Shown: positions 35,110 through 44,054 of the stretch, piece by piece
How positions within the stretch are numbered: the first letter of the stretch is position 1
How the letters are laid out: each line of letters starts with the position of its first letter
Origin: Marisimplicoccus sp965655775
Lineage (GTDB): Bacteria > Bacteroidota > Bacteroidia > Flavobacteriales > Flavobacteriaceae
DNA: 64,000 nucleotides
Direction of reading: 5' to 3'
Assembly: GCA_965655775.1 (NCBI GenBank)
Contig: CBFHHV010000001.1
Span: 70,866 to 134,865 of the forward strand
Translations under genes and position numbers: made by a program
Notes under the pieces: generated by a model
Told to the model about the DNA's origin: nothing
Seen by the model: only the letters and a program-made list of their open reading frames with translations
Databases searched by the model: none

Positions 35110-35609
35110 AAAAAATAATTTATTTACTTACTCTTTCAATTATAGCATGTGCGACAAATGAAAAGTATGTAATGAATGAGGGAGAGGTTGATTTAGACTA
35201 TTTATTTAACTCGCCTAATACTTCTTGGTTTCAAAAAAATTATGAATCATATATAGTTGATGAGGTTATACAGAAAATGGATTTTTCAAAAATAAATGAA
35301 TATAACATCGAAATTTTTATGAATACTAAATGTCATGATAGCGAGAGAGAAATCCCAAGATTTTTAAAAATTTTAAACACATTGAACTTTTCTAATGAAA
35401 ATCTCAAAATAGTTTTACTAAATTCTGAAAAGAAAACTATTGATACACTTAAAATTGGAAAAGATATAACTAATACTCCAACTATTATCTTTTTGAAAAA
35501 TTCTAATGAAGAAAATAGAATAGTTGAATTTCCTTTTGAAAATTTAGAAAATGATATTTTTAAAATAATAAATGATATGGGTTATAAAAACGTATATTTT
35601 TCAGAATGA
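35106..35609 (+). CDS. Thioredoxin-fold lipoprotein
   Basis: 167 aa, lipoprotein signal MKKIIYLLTLSIIAC with lipid Cys at 15. A thioredoxin-like core follows: strand IEIFMNTKCHDSEREIPRFLKIL, and TPTIIFL at the cis-Pro position. The active site reads C-H-D-S, so only one Cys of the CxxC pair is present. A classical disulfide reductase is therefore unlikely and a monothiol or structural role possible. ATGA overlaps on both sides tie it to gpmI and map. Confidence 0.75.
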   Translation: MKKIIYLLTLSIIACATNEKYVMNEGEVDLDYLFNSPNTSWFQKNYESYIVDEVIQKMDFSKINEYNIEIFMNTKCHDSEREIPRFLKILNTLNFSNENLKIVLLNSEKKTIDTLKIGKDITNTPTIIFLKNSNEENRIVEFPFENLENDIFKIINDMGYKNVYFSE

Positions 35610-36415
35610 TATTAAAACAAATCGAGGATATAAAAAAAATTCGTGATAGTGCTCAATTAGTATCTAAGACTCTGGGTCTAATGGCAAGGGAGATTAAGCC
35701 AGGAGTAAACTCTTTATACCTTGACAAAATTGCAGAGGAGTTTATTCTTGATAATAATGGAAAGCCTGGTTTTAAAGGTTATAATAACTTTCCAAATACA
35801 TTATGTGTAAGTGTAAATAACCAGGTTGTTCATGGAATTCCTTGTAGCGAACCACTAAAGGATGGAGATATTATATCTGTTGACTGTGGAGTCATTAAAG
35901 ATGGATACTATGGTGATCATGCTTATACTTTTAAGGTTGGTGAAGTATCTGAAAAAATTGAAAAATTGTTGAATATTACTAAAGAGTCTCTATATGTGGG
36001 TATAAAAAAAATGCAAATTAATAATAGAGTTGGTGATATTGGTAATGCTATTCAAAATTATATTAATCAACATGATTATGGAATAGTAAGAGAATTAGTT
36101 GGCCATGGTTTAGGAAAAAATTTACATGAAGAACCTGAAATTCCAAATTATGGTAAATCAGGAACTGGAAAGATTTTAAAAGATGGCCTCGTTTTAGCAA
36201 TTGAGCCAATGATAAACATGGGTACAGAGAAAATAAGCCTAGAAGATGATGGTTGGACTTTTGTAACTCAAGATGGCCTCGTTAGTGCACACTTCGAACA
36301 TAATATTGCTATAATAAACGGGGAACCTGAAATTCTATCTACTTTTGATTTTATATATGACGAACTTGGAATAGATTCCAATGAAGAAGAAAATTTTAAA
36401 AAATTTTTTGATTGA
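35606..36415 (+). CDS. map: Methionine aminopeptidase, type I
   Basis: 269 aa, removes the N-terminal Met from new proteins. The two-metal site is complete: Asp in SVDCGVIKDG, Asp in YYGDHAYTF, His in ELVGHGLGKNLHEEP, Glu in AIEPMINMG, Glu in FEHNIAI. No N-terminal zinc extension. Third cistron of gpmI-lipoprotein-map-methyltransferase; the stop overlaps the next ATG by one base (TGATG). Confidence 0.96.
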   Translation: MILKQIEDIKKIRDSAQLVSKTLGLMAREIKPGVNSLYLDKIAEEFILDNNGKPGFKGYNNFPNTLCVSVNNQVVHGIPCSEPLKDGDIISVDCGVIKDGYYGDHAYTFKVGEVSEKIEKLLNITKESLYVGIKKMQINNRVGDIGNAIQNYINQHDYGIVRELVGHGLGKNLHEEPEIPNYGKSGTGKILKDGLVLAIEPMINMGTEKISLEDDGWTFVTQDGLVSAHFEHNIAIINGEPEILSTFDFIYDELGIDSNEEENFKKFFD

Positions 36416-37179
36416 TGAAGTATATCTTGAAATTCCTACCAAGGAAATTTTTAATAAAATACAGCTTTATAGTAACACCAATACTAAGGATAATATATCA
36501 AGGAAAAAAATACACTGACCCAATTGATGAAAGTAATTATTCACGATTTCTATCATATGGGTATAAGATAATTAGGAAGAATGCATTATGTCCAGGTACT
36601 TTATCTCTCGAAAGACATAGACTTTTATGGTTATATCTTAAGAAAGAAACAAATTTTTTAAATTCAAATTTAAAAGTCTTACATGTTGCGCCTGAACAAG
36701 TTTTTTATAAAAAATTTAAAAAATTAAAAAATTGGGACTACTTAACTTTTGACTTAAATTCACCAATTGCTGATATAAATGGAGATTTAACATCCATGGA
36801 TTTTAATGATGAATCTTTTGACTTAATTATTTGCAATCATGTTCTTGAACATATAGAGGATGATAAATCAGCATTAAATGAAATTTATAGAGTTTTAAAG
36901 TATAATGGTATATCGTTTTTGCAGGTACCTATAAACTTAAGAAGAGAAAAGACCTTTGAAGATCCATCAATAAAATCTGAAGCTGAAAGAGAGGAATATT
37001 ATGGACAATATGACCATGTCAGAGAATATGGTCTAGATTTTAAAGATAGAGTTGAGCAGGCAGGATTTAAAGTTGAAATGTTAAACTACTCAGCAAAAAT
37101 TTCTAAAGATCTAATTGTCAAATATGGTTTAATGAAAAATGATTTAATACCAATTGGAAAAAAACTACCTAGTAATTAA
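36415..37179 (+). CDS. SAM-dependent methyltransferase, substrate unknown
   Basis: 254 aa from ATG 36415. Class I methyltransferase: motif I region VLHVAPEQVFYKKF (about 90-103), acidic TFDLN, and the post-motif FDLIICNHVLEHIEDDKSALNEIYRVLK (in the Methyltransf_11 style). The N-terminal 60 residues are basic and hydrophobic. The LHVAPE variant of motif I (instead of GxGxG) marks a family common in Bacteroidetes near map, function unknown to me. It overlaps convergent apbE by 15 bases. Confidence 0.8.
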   Translation: MKYILKFLPRKFLIKYSFIVTPILRIIYQGKKYTDPIDESNYSRFLSYGYKIIRKNALCPGTLSLERHRLLWLYLKKETNFLNSNLKVLHVAPEQVFYKKFKKLKNWDYLTFDLNSPIADINGDLTSMDFNDESFDLIICNHVLEHIEDDKSALNEIYRVLKYNGISFLQVPINLRREKTFEDPSIKSEAEREEYYGQYDHVREYGLDFKDRVEQAGFKVEMLNYSAKISKDLIVKYGLMKNDLIPIGKKLPSN

Positions 37180-38163
37180 ATCCCAGCCATCAGATTTAAT
37201 AGGTGTAATCTGATCATCTATACCTGTCAATATCAATGCTTCTAAATCTGGAATATTGTTTATTATTTTTTTGGCTTCTTTTGGATCCATTAACATTAAA
37301 CTTGTCGCCCAAGCATCTGCTTCAATACAAGAACTAGAAACTACTGAAGCACTTAATATATTATTTGTCATTGACTCACCATTAATTGGGTTAACAATGT
37401 GAGCATATCTAACTCCAGTTTGTGAATCTATCCTAAATTTTCTATAGTTACCAGATGTAGCTAAGGCCATCCCATCAAGTGAAATTTCTGAATAATAACT
37501 GGTCAAATCAATAGGATTTTGGATTGCAACCTTCCATTTCTTGTTTTTATCATTCTTACCCATAGTAATTAATTCTCCCCCAACCTCAATTAAAAAATTT
37601 TCTGAGTTTATCTCAATCAATAAATCTTTAATTAAATCTACCGAGTAACCTTTTGCAATTGCGTTAAAATCAATATATATACCTCCATTGGCTTTCACTA
37701 TTTTATTTTGATTATTTAAGTACACTTTATCTAAGCCTACATATTGCATTACACTATCAATTTTATATCTATTTATTGACTGTACATTTGTATTTGGACC
37801 CATTCCATACAGATTAACAATGGAACTAACTGTAGGATCAAAATATCCATTAGAAAGTTTCCATATCTGTTGAGATTTTCTAAAAACTTTGATAAAATGA
37901 TTGTCAACTTTAACTGGATTTTGAGACTTATTAACTTTGGAAATTATTGAATTAATTCTATAAGTTGACATTGAGTTATTTACAACCTCAAAAATTGAAT
38001 CAATACTCTGTTTAATTATGCTGGAATTTAACTCAGATTGAACTATCACATTATAAGTAGTTCCAAGAGCATCTCCTTGAATTCTTTTATAAATTGATGA
38101 GTCAGTATTACAACTAATGAGTAATAAAGATAGTAGAGAAAATATTTTAAATAAAATATTCAT
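37165..38163 (-). CDS. apbE: FAD:protein FMN transferase
   Basis: 332-aa lipoprotein (signal MNILFKIFSLLSLLLISC), acts in the periplasm to attach FMN covalently to Thr of NqrB and NqrC. ApbE blocks are present: DALGTTYNVIV, NGYFDPTVSSIVNLYGMG, DFNAIAKGYSVDLI, LIEVGGEL, ALATSGNYRKF and the metal-site region ADAWATSLMLM. Last gene of the nqr operon; its ATG overlaps the nqrF stop (TAATG), placing flavinylation with its substrates. Confidence 0.95.
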   Translation of the reverse strand: MNILFKIFSLLSLLLISCNTDSSIYKRIQGDALGTTYNVIVQSELNSSIIKQSIDSIFEVVNNSMSTYRINSIISKVNKSQNPVKVDNHFIKVFRKSQQIWKLSNGYFDPTVSSIVNLYGMGPNTNVQSINRYKIDSVMQYVGLDKVYLNNQNKIVKANGGIYIDFNAIAKGYSVDLIKDLLIEINSENFLIEVGGELITMGKNDKNKKWKVAIQNPIDLTSYYSEISLDGMALATSGNYRKFRIDSQTGVRYAHIVNPINGESMTNNILSASVVSSSCIEADAWATSLMLMDPKEAKKIINNIPDLEALILTGIDDQITPIKSDGWDLITR

Positions 38164-39458
38164 TAACCTCCGAAGTCGTCAAACCTAACATTCTCTGGCG
38201 GGACCCCGAAGTCTTCAGCCATTTTTTCAACTGCCTGATTCATTAGTGGAGGTCCACAGAAATAAACTTCAATATCTTCTGGTGAATCATGCTTAGATAG
38301 ATAGTTATCAATAACTACTTGATGAATAAATCCAATAAAACCATCTCCATCTCCATCAAGAGAGTCTTTAACTTTCCAATTATCTTCCTCCAAAGGTTCA
38401 GATAAAGCGACATAAAATTTAAAATTTGGATAGTCTTTCTCTAGAGCTCTAAAATGGTCGACATAGAAAAGCTCTCTTTTAGATCTACCACCATACCAGA
38501 AAGTAACTTTTCTTCCTGTTTTAATAGTTCTGAATAATTCATACAGATGAGATCGCATTGGAGCCATTCCCGCACCTCCTCCAACATATAACATTTCTGA
38601 ATCTGATTCATTAATAAAAAATTCTCCATATGGACCTGATATTGTAACAGTGTCGCCCGGCTTTTTGGAAAAAATATAAGAGGATGCAATTCCAGGATTT
38701 ACCGACATCCAATCATTTTTTTTACCATCCCAAGGAGGAGTTGCAATCCTGACATTTAGCATTATCTCTCTACCTTCGGCAGGATAGGATGCCATTGAAT
38801 ATGCTCTTTCAACAGTTTCATTATTCTTCATATTCAAGGGCCACAGATTAAAGTTATCCCATTCTAGTTTAAATTTTTGAGGATCATCTGGATGTTCTTT
38901 AGGGTGAGATGTTATATCCATATCCTGATAATTGATATCACATTCAGGAATCTCAATTTGGATATATCCTCCTGCTTTATAATCCATTTCCTCAGGAATT
39001 TCAATCACAAATTCCTTTATAAATGATGCAACATTATAGTTACTCTTAACTTTAGCTTCCCATTTTTTTATACCAAAAACTTCTTCAGGAACTTCAATTT
39101 TCATATCCTGCTTTACTTTAACTTGGCATCCAAGTCTCCAGCCATCAGAAATTTCTTTTCTTGTAAAATGAGGTTCCTCTGTTGGTAATATATCTCCACC
39201 TCCTTCAATTACCTGACATCTACACTGAACACAAGTTCCACCTCCTCCACATGCGGATGGAAGAAAAATTTTATTATTCCCAAGAGTAGTTAACAATGTA
39301 TCCCCAGAGCTAACTTCAACATCTTTCTCACCATTTATTATAAGTTTTACAGGACCAGATGGTAAAAGTCTCTCTTTAGCTACAAGTAGCATTGTAACTA
39401 AAAGAAGGGTTATTACAAAAAGACCTACGGTGCTTGCTATTATTACATTTATATCCAT
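38163..39458 (-). CDS. nqrF: Na+-translocating NADH:quinone reductase subunit F
   Basis: 431 aa, NADH entry subunit. One N-terminal membrane helix (about 7-27), a 2Fe-2S ferredoxin domain with CGGGGTCVQCRC (about 70-81) and a later Cys in LGCQVKV, then an FAD domain (RAYSMASYP) and NADH domain (GGAGMAPMRSHLYEL; CGPPLMNQAV). Complete. Confidence 0.97.
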   Translation of the reverse strand: MDINVIIASTVGLFVITLLLVTMLLVAKERLLPSGPVKLIINGEKDVEVSSGDTLLTTLGNNKIFLPSACGGGGTCVQCRCQVIEGGGDILPTEEPHFTRKEISDGWRLGCQVKVKQDMKIEVPEEVFGIKKWEAKVKSNYNVASFIKEFVIEIPEEMDYKAGGYIQIEIPECDINYQDMDITSHPKEHPDDPQKFKLEWDNFNLWPLNMKNNETVERAYSMASYPAEGREIMLNVRIATPPWDGKKNDWMSVNPGIASSYIFSKKPGDTVTISGPYGEFFINESDSEMLYVGGGAGMAPMRSHLYELFRTIKTGRKVTFWYGGRSKRELFYVDHFRALEKDYPNFKFYVALSEPLEEDNWKVKDSLDGDGDGFIGFIHQVVIDNYLSKHDSPEDIEVYFCGPPLMNQAVEKMAEDFGVPPENVRFDDFGG

Positions 39459-39461
39459 TTT

Positions 39462-40079
39462 TTAGATTTTAATTCCCATAAAACTCATGAAACCAAGAGC
39501 CATTAAACCAGTAATGATAAAAGTTATTCCAAGACCTTTTAATGGATCTGGAATATTAGAATATGTAATTTTCTCTCTAATTGCAGCAATGGCAACTATT
39601 GCTAGATACCAACCAATTCCTGAACCAAAACCGTAAACAGCAGACTCAAAAGTATTTACAAAATCTTTTTGTTGCATAAATAGTGAGCCACCAAGTATTG
39701 CACAGTTAACAGCGATTAGTGGAAGAAATATTCCTAAACTTCCATACAAAGTAGGAGAAACTTTTTCAACGATCATTTCAACTAGTTGAACCATTGATGC
39801 TATAACAGCAATAAACATTATAAATGTTAAAAAAGATAAGTTTACGTCTTGAAACTGAGGTCCTATCCATGTTAAGGCACCAGGAGCCAGAAGATACTGG
39901 TCAATTAAATAATTAATAGGAACAGAGATTGTCAAAACAAATATTACAGCTTTACCCAAACCATCAGCTGTTTTAACTGTTTTTGAAACTGCAAGATACG
40001 AGCACATACCAAGGAAGTATGCAAATACCATATTCTCAATAAATATACTCTTAACGAATAAATTAACTAGATCCTCCAT
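39462..40079 (-). CDS. nqrE: Na+-translocating NADH:quinone reductase subunit E
   Basis: 205-aa membrane subunit, six helices, which with NqrD holds the intramembrane iron-sulfur centre. The N-terminal FLGMCSYLAVSKTVKTADGLG and the middle NCAILGGSLF each carry a Cys at the conserved position. 3 bases before nqrF. Confidence 0.96.
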   Translation of the reverse strand: MEDLVNLFVKSIFIENMVFAYFLGMCSYLAVSKTVKTADGLGKAVIFVLTISVPINYLIDQYLLAPGALTWIGPQFQDVNLSFLTFIMFIAVIASMVQLVEMIVEKVSPTLYGSLGIFLPLIAVNCAILGGSLFMQQKDFVNTFESAVYGFGSGIGWYLAIVAIAAIREKITYSNIPDPLKGLGITFIITGLMALGFMSFMGIKI

Positions 40080-40727
40080 TTAATTGTTCTCTATTAGTTT
40101 TCTATTATAATATCTTTGTATCCATATGTATACACCAACAACAATTAATGCCATGGGCGAAAGAAGCATAAGCCCATTATCTTCATAACCTAAATCATAA
40201 AGAAACTGAGGTATAACGGGGACCCCCCAAAGTTCTCCTGAGCCAAATAATTCTCTGATAAAAGCGACAACAATTAAAATCCATCCATATCCAGCAGCAT
40301 TTCCAACTCCATCTAGAAAAGATTTCCAGACACCATTACCAAGAGCAAAGGCCTCAAATCTTCCCATTATTATACAATTAGTAATTATTAATCCAATAAA
40401 AATTGCTAATTGTTTACTCACATCATAGGCATAAGCTTTTAAAAATTGATCAACAAGTGCAACTAGTGTTGCTACAACTAGTAGTTGTACAATAATTCTA
40501 ATTCTTGTTGGTATAACATTTCTTAAAATAGAAACAATAACATTTCCAGCTGCCATTACAAAAATTACTGAAAGTGTCATAACAACAGCAGGCTCAAGTT
40601 TAACAGTAATAGCAAGAGCAGAACAGATACCTAAAACCTGAACTGTAATTGGATTATCATCATCCAGAGGATCAGTAAGTAATGCTCTATTCTTTTTTGA
40701 AAATAAAGGTTCTTTTTCTTTACTCAT
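40080..40727 (-). CDS. nqrD: Na+-translocating NADH:quinone reductase subunit D
   Basis: 215-aa membrane subunit, six helices, homologous to NqrE. Conserved LGICSALAITVKLEPAVVM and ITNCIIMGRFEAFALGNG contain the cluster Cys residues. Starts 8 bases inside nqrC and abuts nqrE. Confidence 0.96.
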   Translation of the reverse strand: MSKEKEPLFSKKNRALLTDPLDDDNPITVQVLGICSALAITVKLEPAVVMTLSVIFVMAAGNVIVSILRNVIPTRIRIIVQLLVVATLVALVDQFLKAYAYDVSKQLAIFIGLIITNCIIMGRFEAFALGNGVWKSFLDGVGNAAGYGWILIVVAFIRELFGSGELWGVPVIPQFLYDLGYEDNGLMLLSPMALIVVGVYIWIQRYYNRKLIENN

Positions 40728-41436
40728 TATTTAAACTATTAAAGTATGGTATATAATTTTCAATTCTTTCAATAATCATGTCAGATACACCATCACCTGT
40801 AATGGTGGCTCCTGATATTGCATCAATTTCATTATCCATCTTGTCAGAGTTGCCAGGATCATTATTTGTTTTTGTAAGATATACTCCAACAAAGTTTCCC
40901 TCTAAGTCATTAATTTTTTCATCATTAAAACTATCTATAAACCAATCCTCAGTTATTTCTGCACCAAGTCCAGCAGTTTCTGACTTATGATCAAAAGAAA
41001 CTCCTTTTATAGTGTTAATATCATCCTTAAGTGCAATGTAGCCCCATATTTCTGCCCATAGACCAGCACCTCTAAGAGGTATTACATAAAATTTTTGATC
41101 TTCAACATTAGCGATGTATAATGGAAATCTTTGAACATCTTTGTCTTTTTTTACTTCAATAGCAAGATTAATATTAAATGCATTTACCTGATCATCAACA
41201 GATCCGTCAGACTTTAAAGAGAGCTCTTCTTTTACATAATCACCATATAATGATTCTGATTCATCCCTACTAACGTTGATTCCAACTGATGAGAGGATAT
41301 TTTGCATCTTCTCTTTTTTAATGTTTGAATTCTGAAGATCCTTTAACGACTCTGATGTAAACGATAATACTGAAGCTACTGAGATAACCATAATAACAGC
41401 AAAAATGTATGTATGTTTATTTGACTCTCTGTTCAT
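40720..41436 (-). CDS. nqrC: Na+-translocating NADH:quinone reductase subunit C
   Basis: 238 aa: one N-terminal membrane helix and a periplasmic FMN-binding domain. The flavinylation motif is intact as DAISGATITGDGV (about 208-220; FMN on the Thr of SGAT). GYIALKDDINTIKGVSFDHKSETAGLG is the usual preceding block. TAATG junction with nqrB. Confidence 0.96.
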   Translation of the reverse strand: MNRESNKHTYIFAVIMVISVASVLSFTSESLKDLQNSNIKKEKMQNILSSVGINVSRDESESLYGDYVKEELSLKSDGSVDDQVNAFNINLAIEVKKDKDVQRFPLYIANVEDQKFYVIPLRGAGLWAEIWGYIALKDDINTIKGVSFDHKSETAGLGAEITEDWFIDSFNDEKINDLEGNFVGVYLTKTNNDPGNSDKMDNEIDAISGATITGDGVSDMIIERIENYIPYFNSLNNE

Positions 41437-42593
41437 TATGTGGTTTTTAGTTTAACACCTTGCCATCTTTTTCTTCTCATGCTTACATTAGATTCTATAA
41501 CGTAGTGGTCTATCAATGGTGCAAAAACATTCATTAATAGAATTGCAAGCATTACTCCTTCTGGGTATGCAGGATTAAACACTCTAATAAGTATACAGAA
41601 TACTCCAACTAGGAATCCATATATCCATTTTCCTTTTGTGGTTTGAGCTGCTGAAACAGGATCAGTAGCCATGAATACAATACCAAATGCGAAACCTCCA
41701 ACTAAAAGGTGATTATACCATTCAAAACTCATCAGAGAATTTGCACCCCAAAGATTAAATAAAATTCCAACTACAGAAGCTCCAATAACTCCACTCAACA
41801 TGATCCTCCAACTACCAACTCCAGTTATAACTAGAAGCAACGCTCCAATCAAAACAAAGAAAACAGAAGTCTCAGCAACAGATCCAGGTATTGAACCCAT
41901 AAACATGCTAGCTGATGAATATGCAACTTCTCCATTAGCAGCTAAAGTTCCTAAAATAGTTTCACCAGAAATTCCATCAACATTAGTTGCCTCAGAAACC
42001 CATACTTTGTCACCTGACATAAATGTTGGGTAGGCAAAAAATGCAAAAGCTCTTGCAGTAAGAGCAGGATTTAAAATGTTCATTCCTGTTCCACCAAAAG
42101 CTTCTTTAGCAATTAGCACAGCAAAAACAACTGATATCGCAAGCATCCAAAGAGGCATGTCAATAGGCATTATCATTGGTATAAGTAGCCCTGTTACTAG
42201 ATAGCCTTCATTAACTGGATGATTTCTATAAACTGCAAATGCAAATTCAATCGCTAATCCAACAGCATACGAAACTGCAATCATTGGGAATATTTTATAA
42301 GCACCATGCAGAACGGCATCTAGAAAGGTAAATTCAATGTTGGTCTGAATAAAATATTGATATCCGGTGTTATACATCCCATAAAATAATGCCGGTACAA
42401 GAGCAATTATAACTGTTATCATTGTTCTTTTTAAATCAACACCATCACGAATATGAGACCCTTTAGAGGTTGTGTGATCAGGAACAAAAAGCATTGTTTC
42501 AAATGCATTAAATGCTGGATATAATTTTTCTAATTTACCTCCCTTTGTAAAAGGTTTTTTTAGTACATCTACTTGTTTTCTTATAAAATCCAT
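41436..42593 (-). CDS. nqrB: Na+-translocating NADH:quinone reductase subunit B
   Basis: 385-aa membrane subunit carrying covalent FMN and riboflavin and most of the Na+ path. About ten helices. The flavin-attachment region reads VDGISGETILG (about 204-214): Thr is present but the motif is SGET where the described NqrB/NqrC motif is S(T)GAT. Other conserved parts (GGTGMNILNPALTARAFAFFAYP; ATDPVSAAQT) are intact. TAATG overlap with nqrA. Confidence 0.96.
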   Translation of the reverse strand: MDFIRKQVDVLKKPFTKGGKLEKLYPAFNAFETMLFVPDHTTSKGSHIRDGVDLKRTMITVIIALVPALFYGMYNTGYQYFIQTNIEFTFLDAVLHGAYKIFPMIAVSYAVGLAIEFAFAVYRNHPVNEGYLVTGLLIPMIMPIDMPLWMLAISVVFAVLIAKEAFGGTGMNILNPALTARAFAFFAYPTFMSGDKVWVSEATNVDGISGETILGTLAANGEVAYSSASMFMGSIPGSVAETSVFFVLIGALLLVITGVGSWRIMLSGVIGASVVGILFNLWGANSLMSFEWYNHLLVGGFAFGIVFMATDPVSAAQTTKGKWIYGFLVGVFCILIRVFNPAYPEGVMLAILLMNVFAPLIDHYVIESNVSMRRKRWQGVKLKTT

Positions 42594-43942
42594 TAGCCAA
42601 CTTCTTTTAACATAATTTGAATTCCACTTTTAACTATTTCTTGAGCTTCAATTTTTGAAGTACAAGAAAAATCAACTAAACCAAAATCTTCAGGAACAAC
42701 TTCATAGATACCCAGAGATTCCATTTTTTCAATATCTCCTCTCATACATGCTTTGATTAATTGCATAGGGAATATATCCATTGGAAAATATTTTTCCATT
42801 TCTCCAGTAACCACTATTGCTCTTTCTTCACCGTTAAGGTTTGTATTAACCTTCTTTTCACCTCCTAATAACCATGAAAATGAAGTTTTAGAAAAACTAG
42901 GAACTGAATTATACAAAAAAGGAAGCCATCCTAACATTCTAAATTGGTTTCCTTCCTTAATTACACTTAGGGTGTTATTATAGAATCCTAAAAAATCTGA
43001 ATATTGAACTTTAGTTCCCGATAAAGGATCACCATTTATAAATCTATAATCTTCTGTATTAGATAATTGTTTTGAATCAACTAAAGAAGAAATAGAGGAC
43101 CCTATAACAGTATCAAAATACTTAGGATATTTCAAGGAATCCCCAGACACGGCTACAGTTCTTTTAGGATTATAAATTCCTGTCTTAAAAAAAGATCCAA
43201 TGTTTGCGAGATCCTCAGGTTTAATTACCCATACTATTTCTCCAGAGTTTAATGGATCGATTCGATTGATCTGAAAACTTTCATTTCCTGAAGGATGCGC
43301 ACCTTTAATTTTATATATATCTACATTCTGAAGACTAGTAAAATCACTTTCACAATTGTGAGGGATTGAGAGGTTAATTGGTTTATCAATCAATCTGCTC
43401 ATAACATTAATACCAGTTTGAAGTTCATCCATTCTATTTTTCAAAATAAAAGCATAATCAGCTGCATATGGAGCAGTTGAGTGAATTGATACAAAGATGG
43501 ATTTTGGAAGCCTATCTGGTCTTGCAATTATATTATATGGTCTCTGTCTTATGAAAGCAAGTGAACACGATTCGACAAGTAGTTCTAAAATTTTATCCTT
43601 TGTAATATTCGATAGACTTGGTATATTGAAATTAACAGTACTATCACCTTCTCTCTTTATTATAATATTTAGGATTTTCCTTTTAGCCCCTCTCACTATC
43701 TCAACAATTTTACCGCTTACTGGAGAAGCTATTTTTATTGATTCGTCACTTTTATCGTGAAAAATTGGTTGACCAAGAGAAACTTGATCACCTTCTCTTA
43801 AAAGCATGCGTGGAATTAAACCAAAGAAGTCATCTGGATTAAGAGCATAATTTAGACTCTTTTTAGCAACTTCAAGATCCATTGAAGCAACTCCTTTAAG
43901 ATTTAGGCTAGCACCATTTGTAATGCTTATGTCTGTAGACAT
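42593..43942 (-). CDS. nqrA: Na+-translocating NADH:quinone reductase subunit A
   Basis: 449 aa from ATG 43942 (a TTG one codon earlier is possible). Soluble subunit at the cytoplasmic face, with a role in quinone binding. N-terminal GASLNLKGVASMD, barrel-sandwich DFFGLIPRMLLREGDQVSLGQPIFHDK, and SPVSGKIVEIVRGAKR are typical. First gene of nqrABCDEF-apbE with a -7 box 22 bases upstream. Confidence 0.95.
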   Translation of the reverse strand: MSTDISITNGASLNLKGVASMDLEVAKKSLNYALNPDDFFGLIPRMLLREGDQVSLGQPIFHDKSDESIKIASPVSGKIVEIVRGAKRKILNIIIKREGDSTVNFNIPSLSNITKDKILELLVESCSLAFIRQRPYNIIARPDRLPKSIFVSIHSTAPYAADYAFILKNRMDELQTGINVMSRLIDKPINLSIPHNCESDFTSLQNVDIYKIKGAHPSGNESFQINRIDPLNSGEIVWVIKPEDLANIGSFFKTGIYNPKRTVAVSGDSLKYPKYFDTVIGSSISSLVDSKQLSNTEDYRFINGDPLSGTKVQYSDFLGFYNNTLSVIKEGNQFRMLGWLPFLYNSVPSFSKTSFSWLLGGEKKVNTNLNGEERAIVVTGEMEKYFPMDIFPMQLIKACMRGDIEKMESLGIYEVVPEDFGLVDFSCTSKIEAQEIVKSGIQIMLKEVG

Positions 43943-43964
43943 CAATTAATAATAATTTATGTCG

Positions 43965-43972
43965 CAAATTTA
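43965..43972 (-). promoter_or_regulatory. Predicted -7 promoter box of the nqr operon
   Basis: TAAATTTG on the minus strand, exact TAnnTTTG, 22 bases before the nqrA ATG. The expected -33 region is only a T-rich tract. Confidence 0.5.
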
Positions 43973-44054
43973 ATAATAACACATCAAGAAAAAAAAGTAT
44001 TTTTATTAAAATTATTATCAATTTAATCTAATTTAGATAATCAAAAATTATGTT

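Noticed and set aside
43946..44054. Riboswitch or small RNA in the nqrA/pruA divergent gap
   Set aside because: 109 AT-rich bases with no stable stem and no conserved core; only a -7 box for nqrA is supported.
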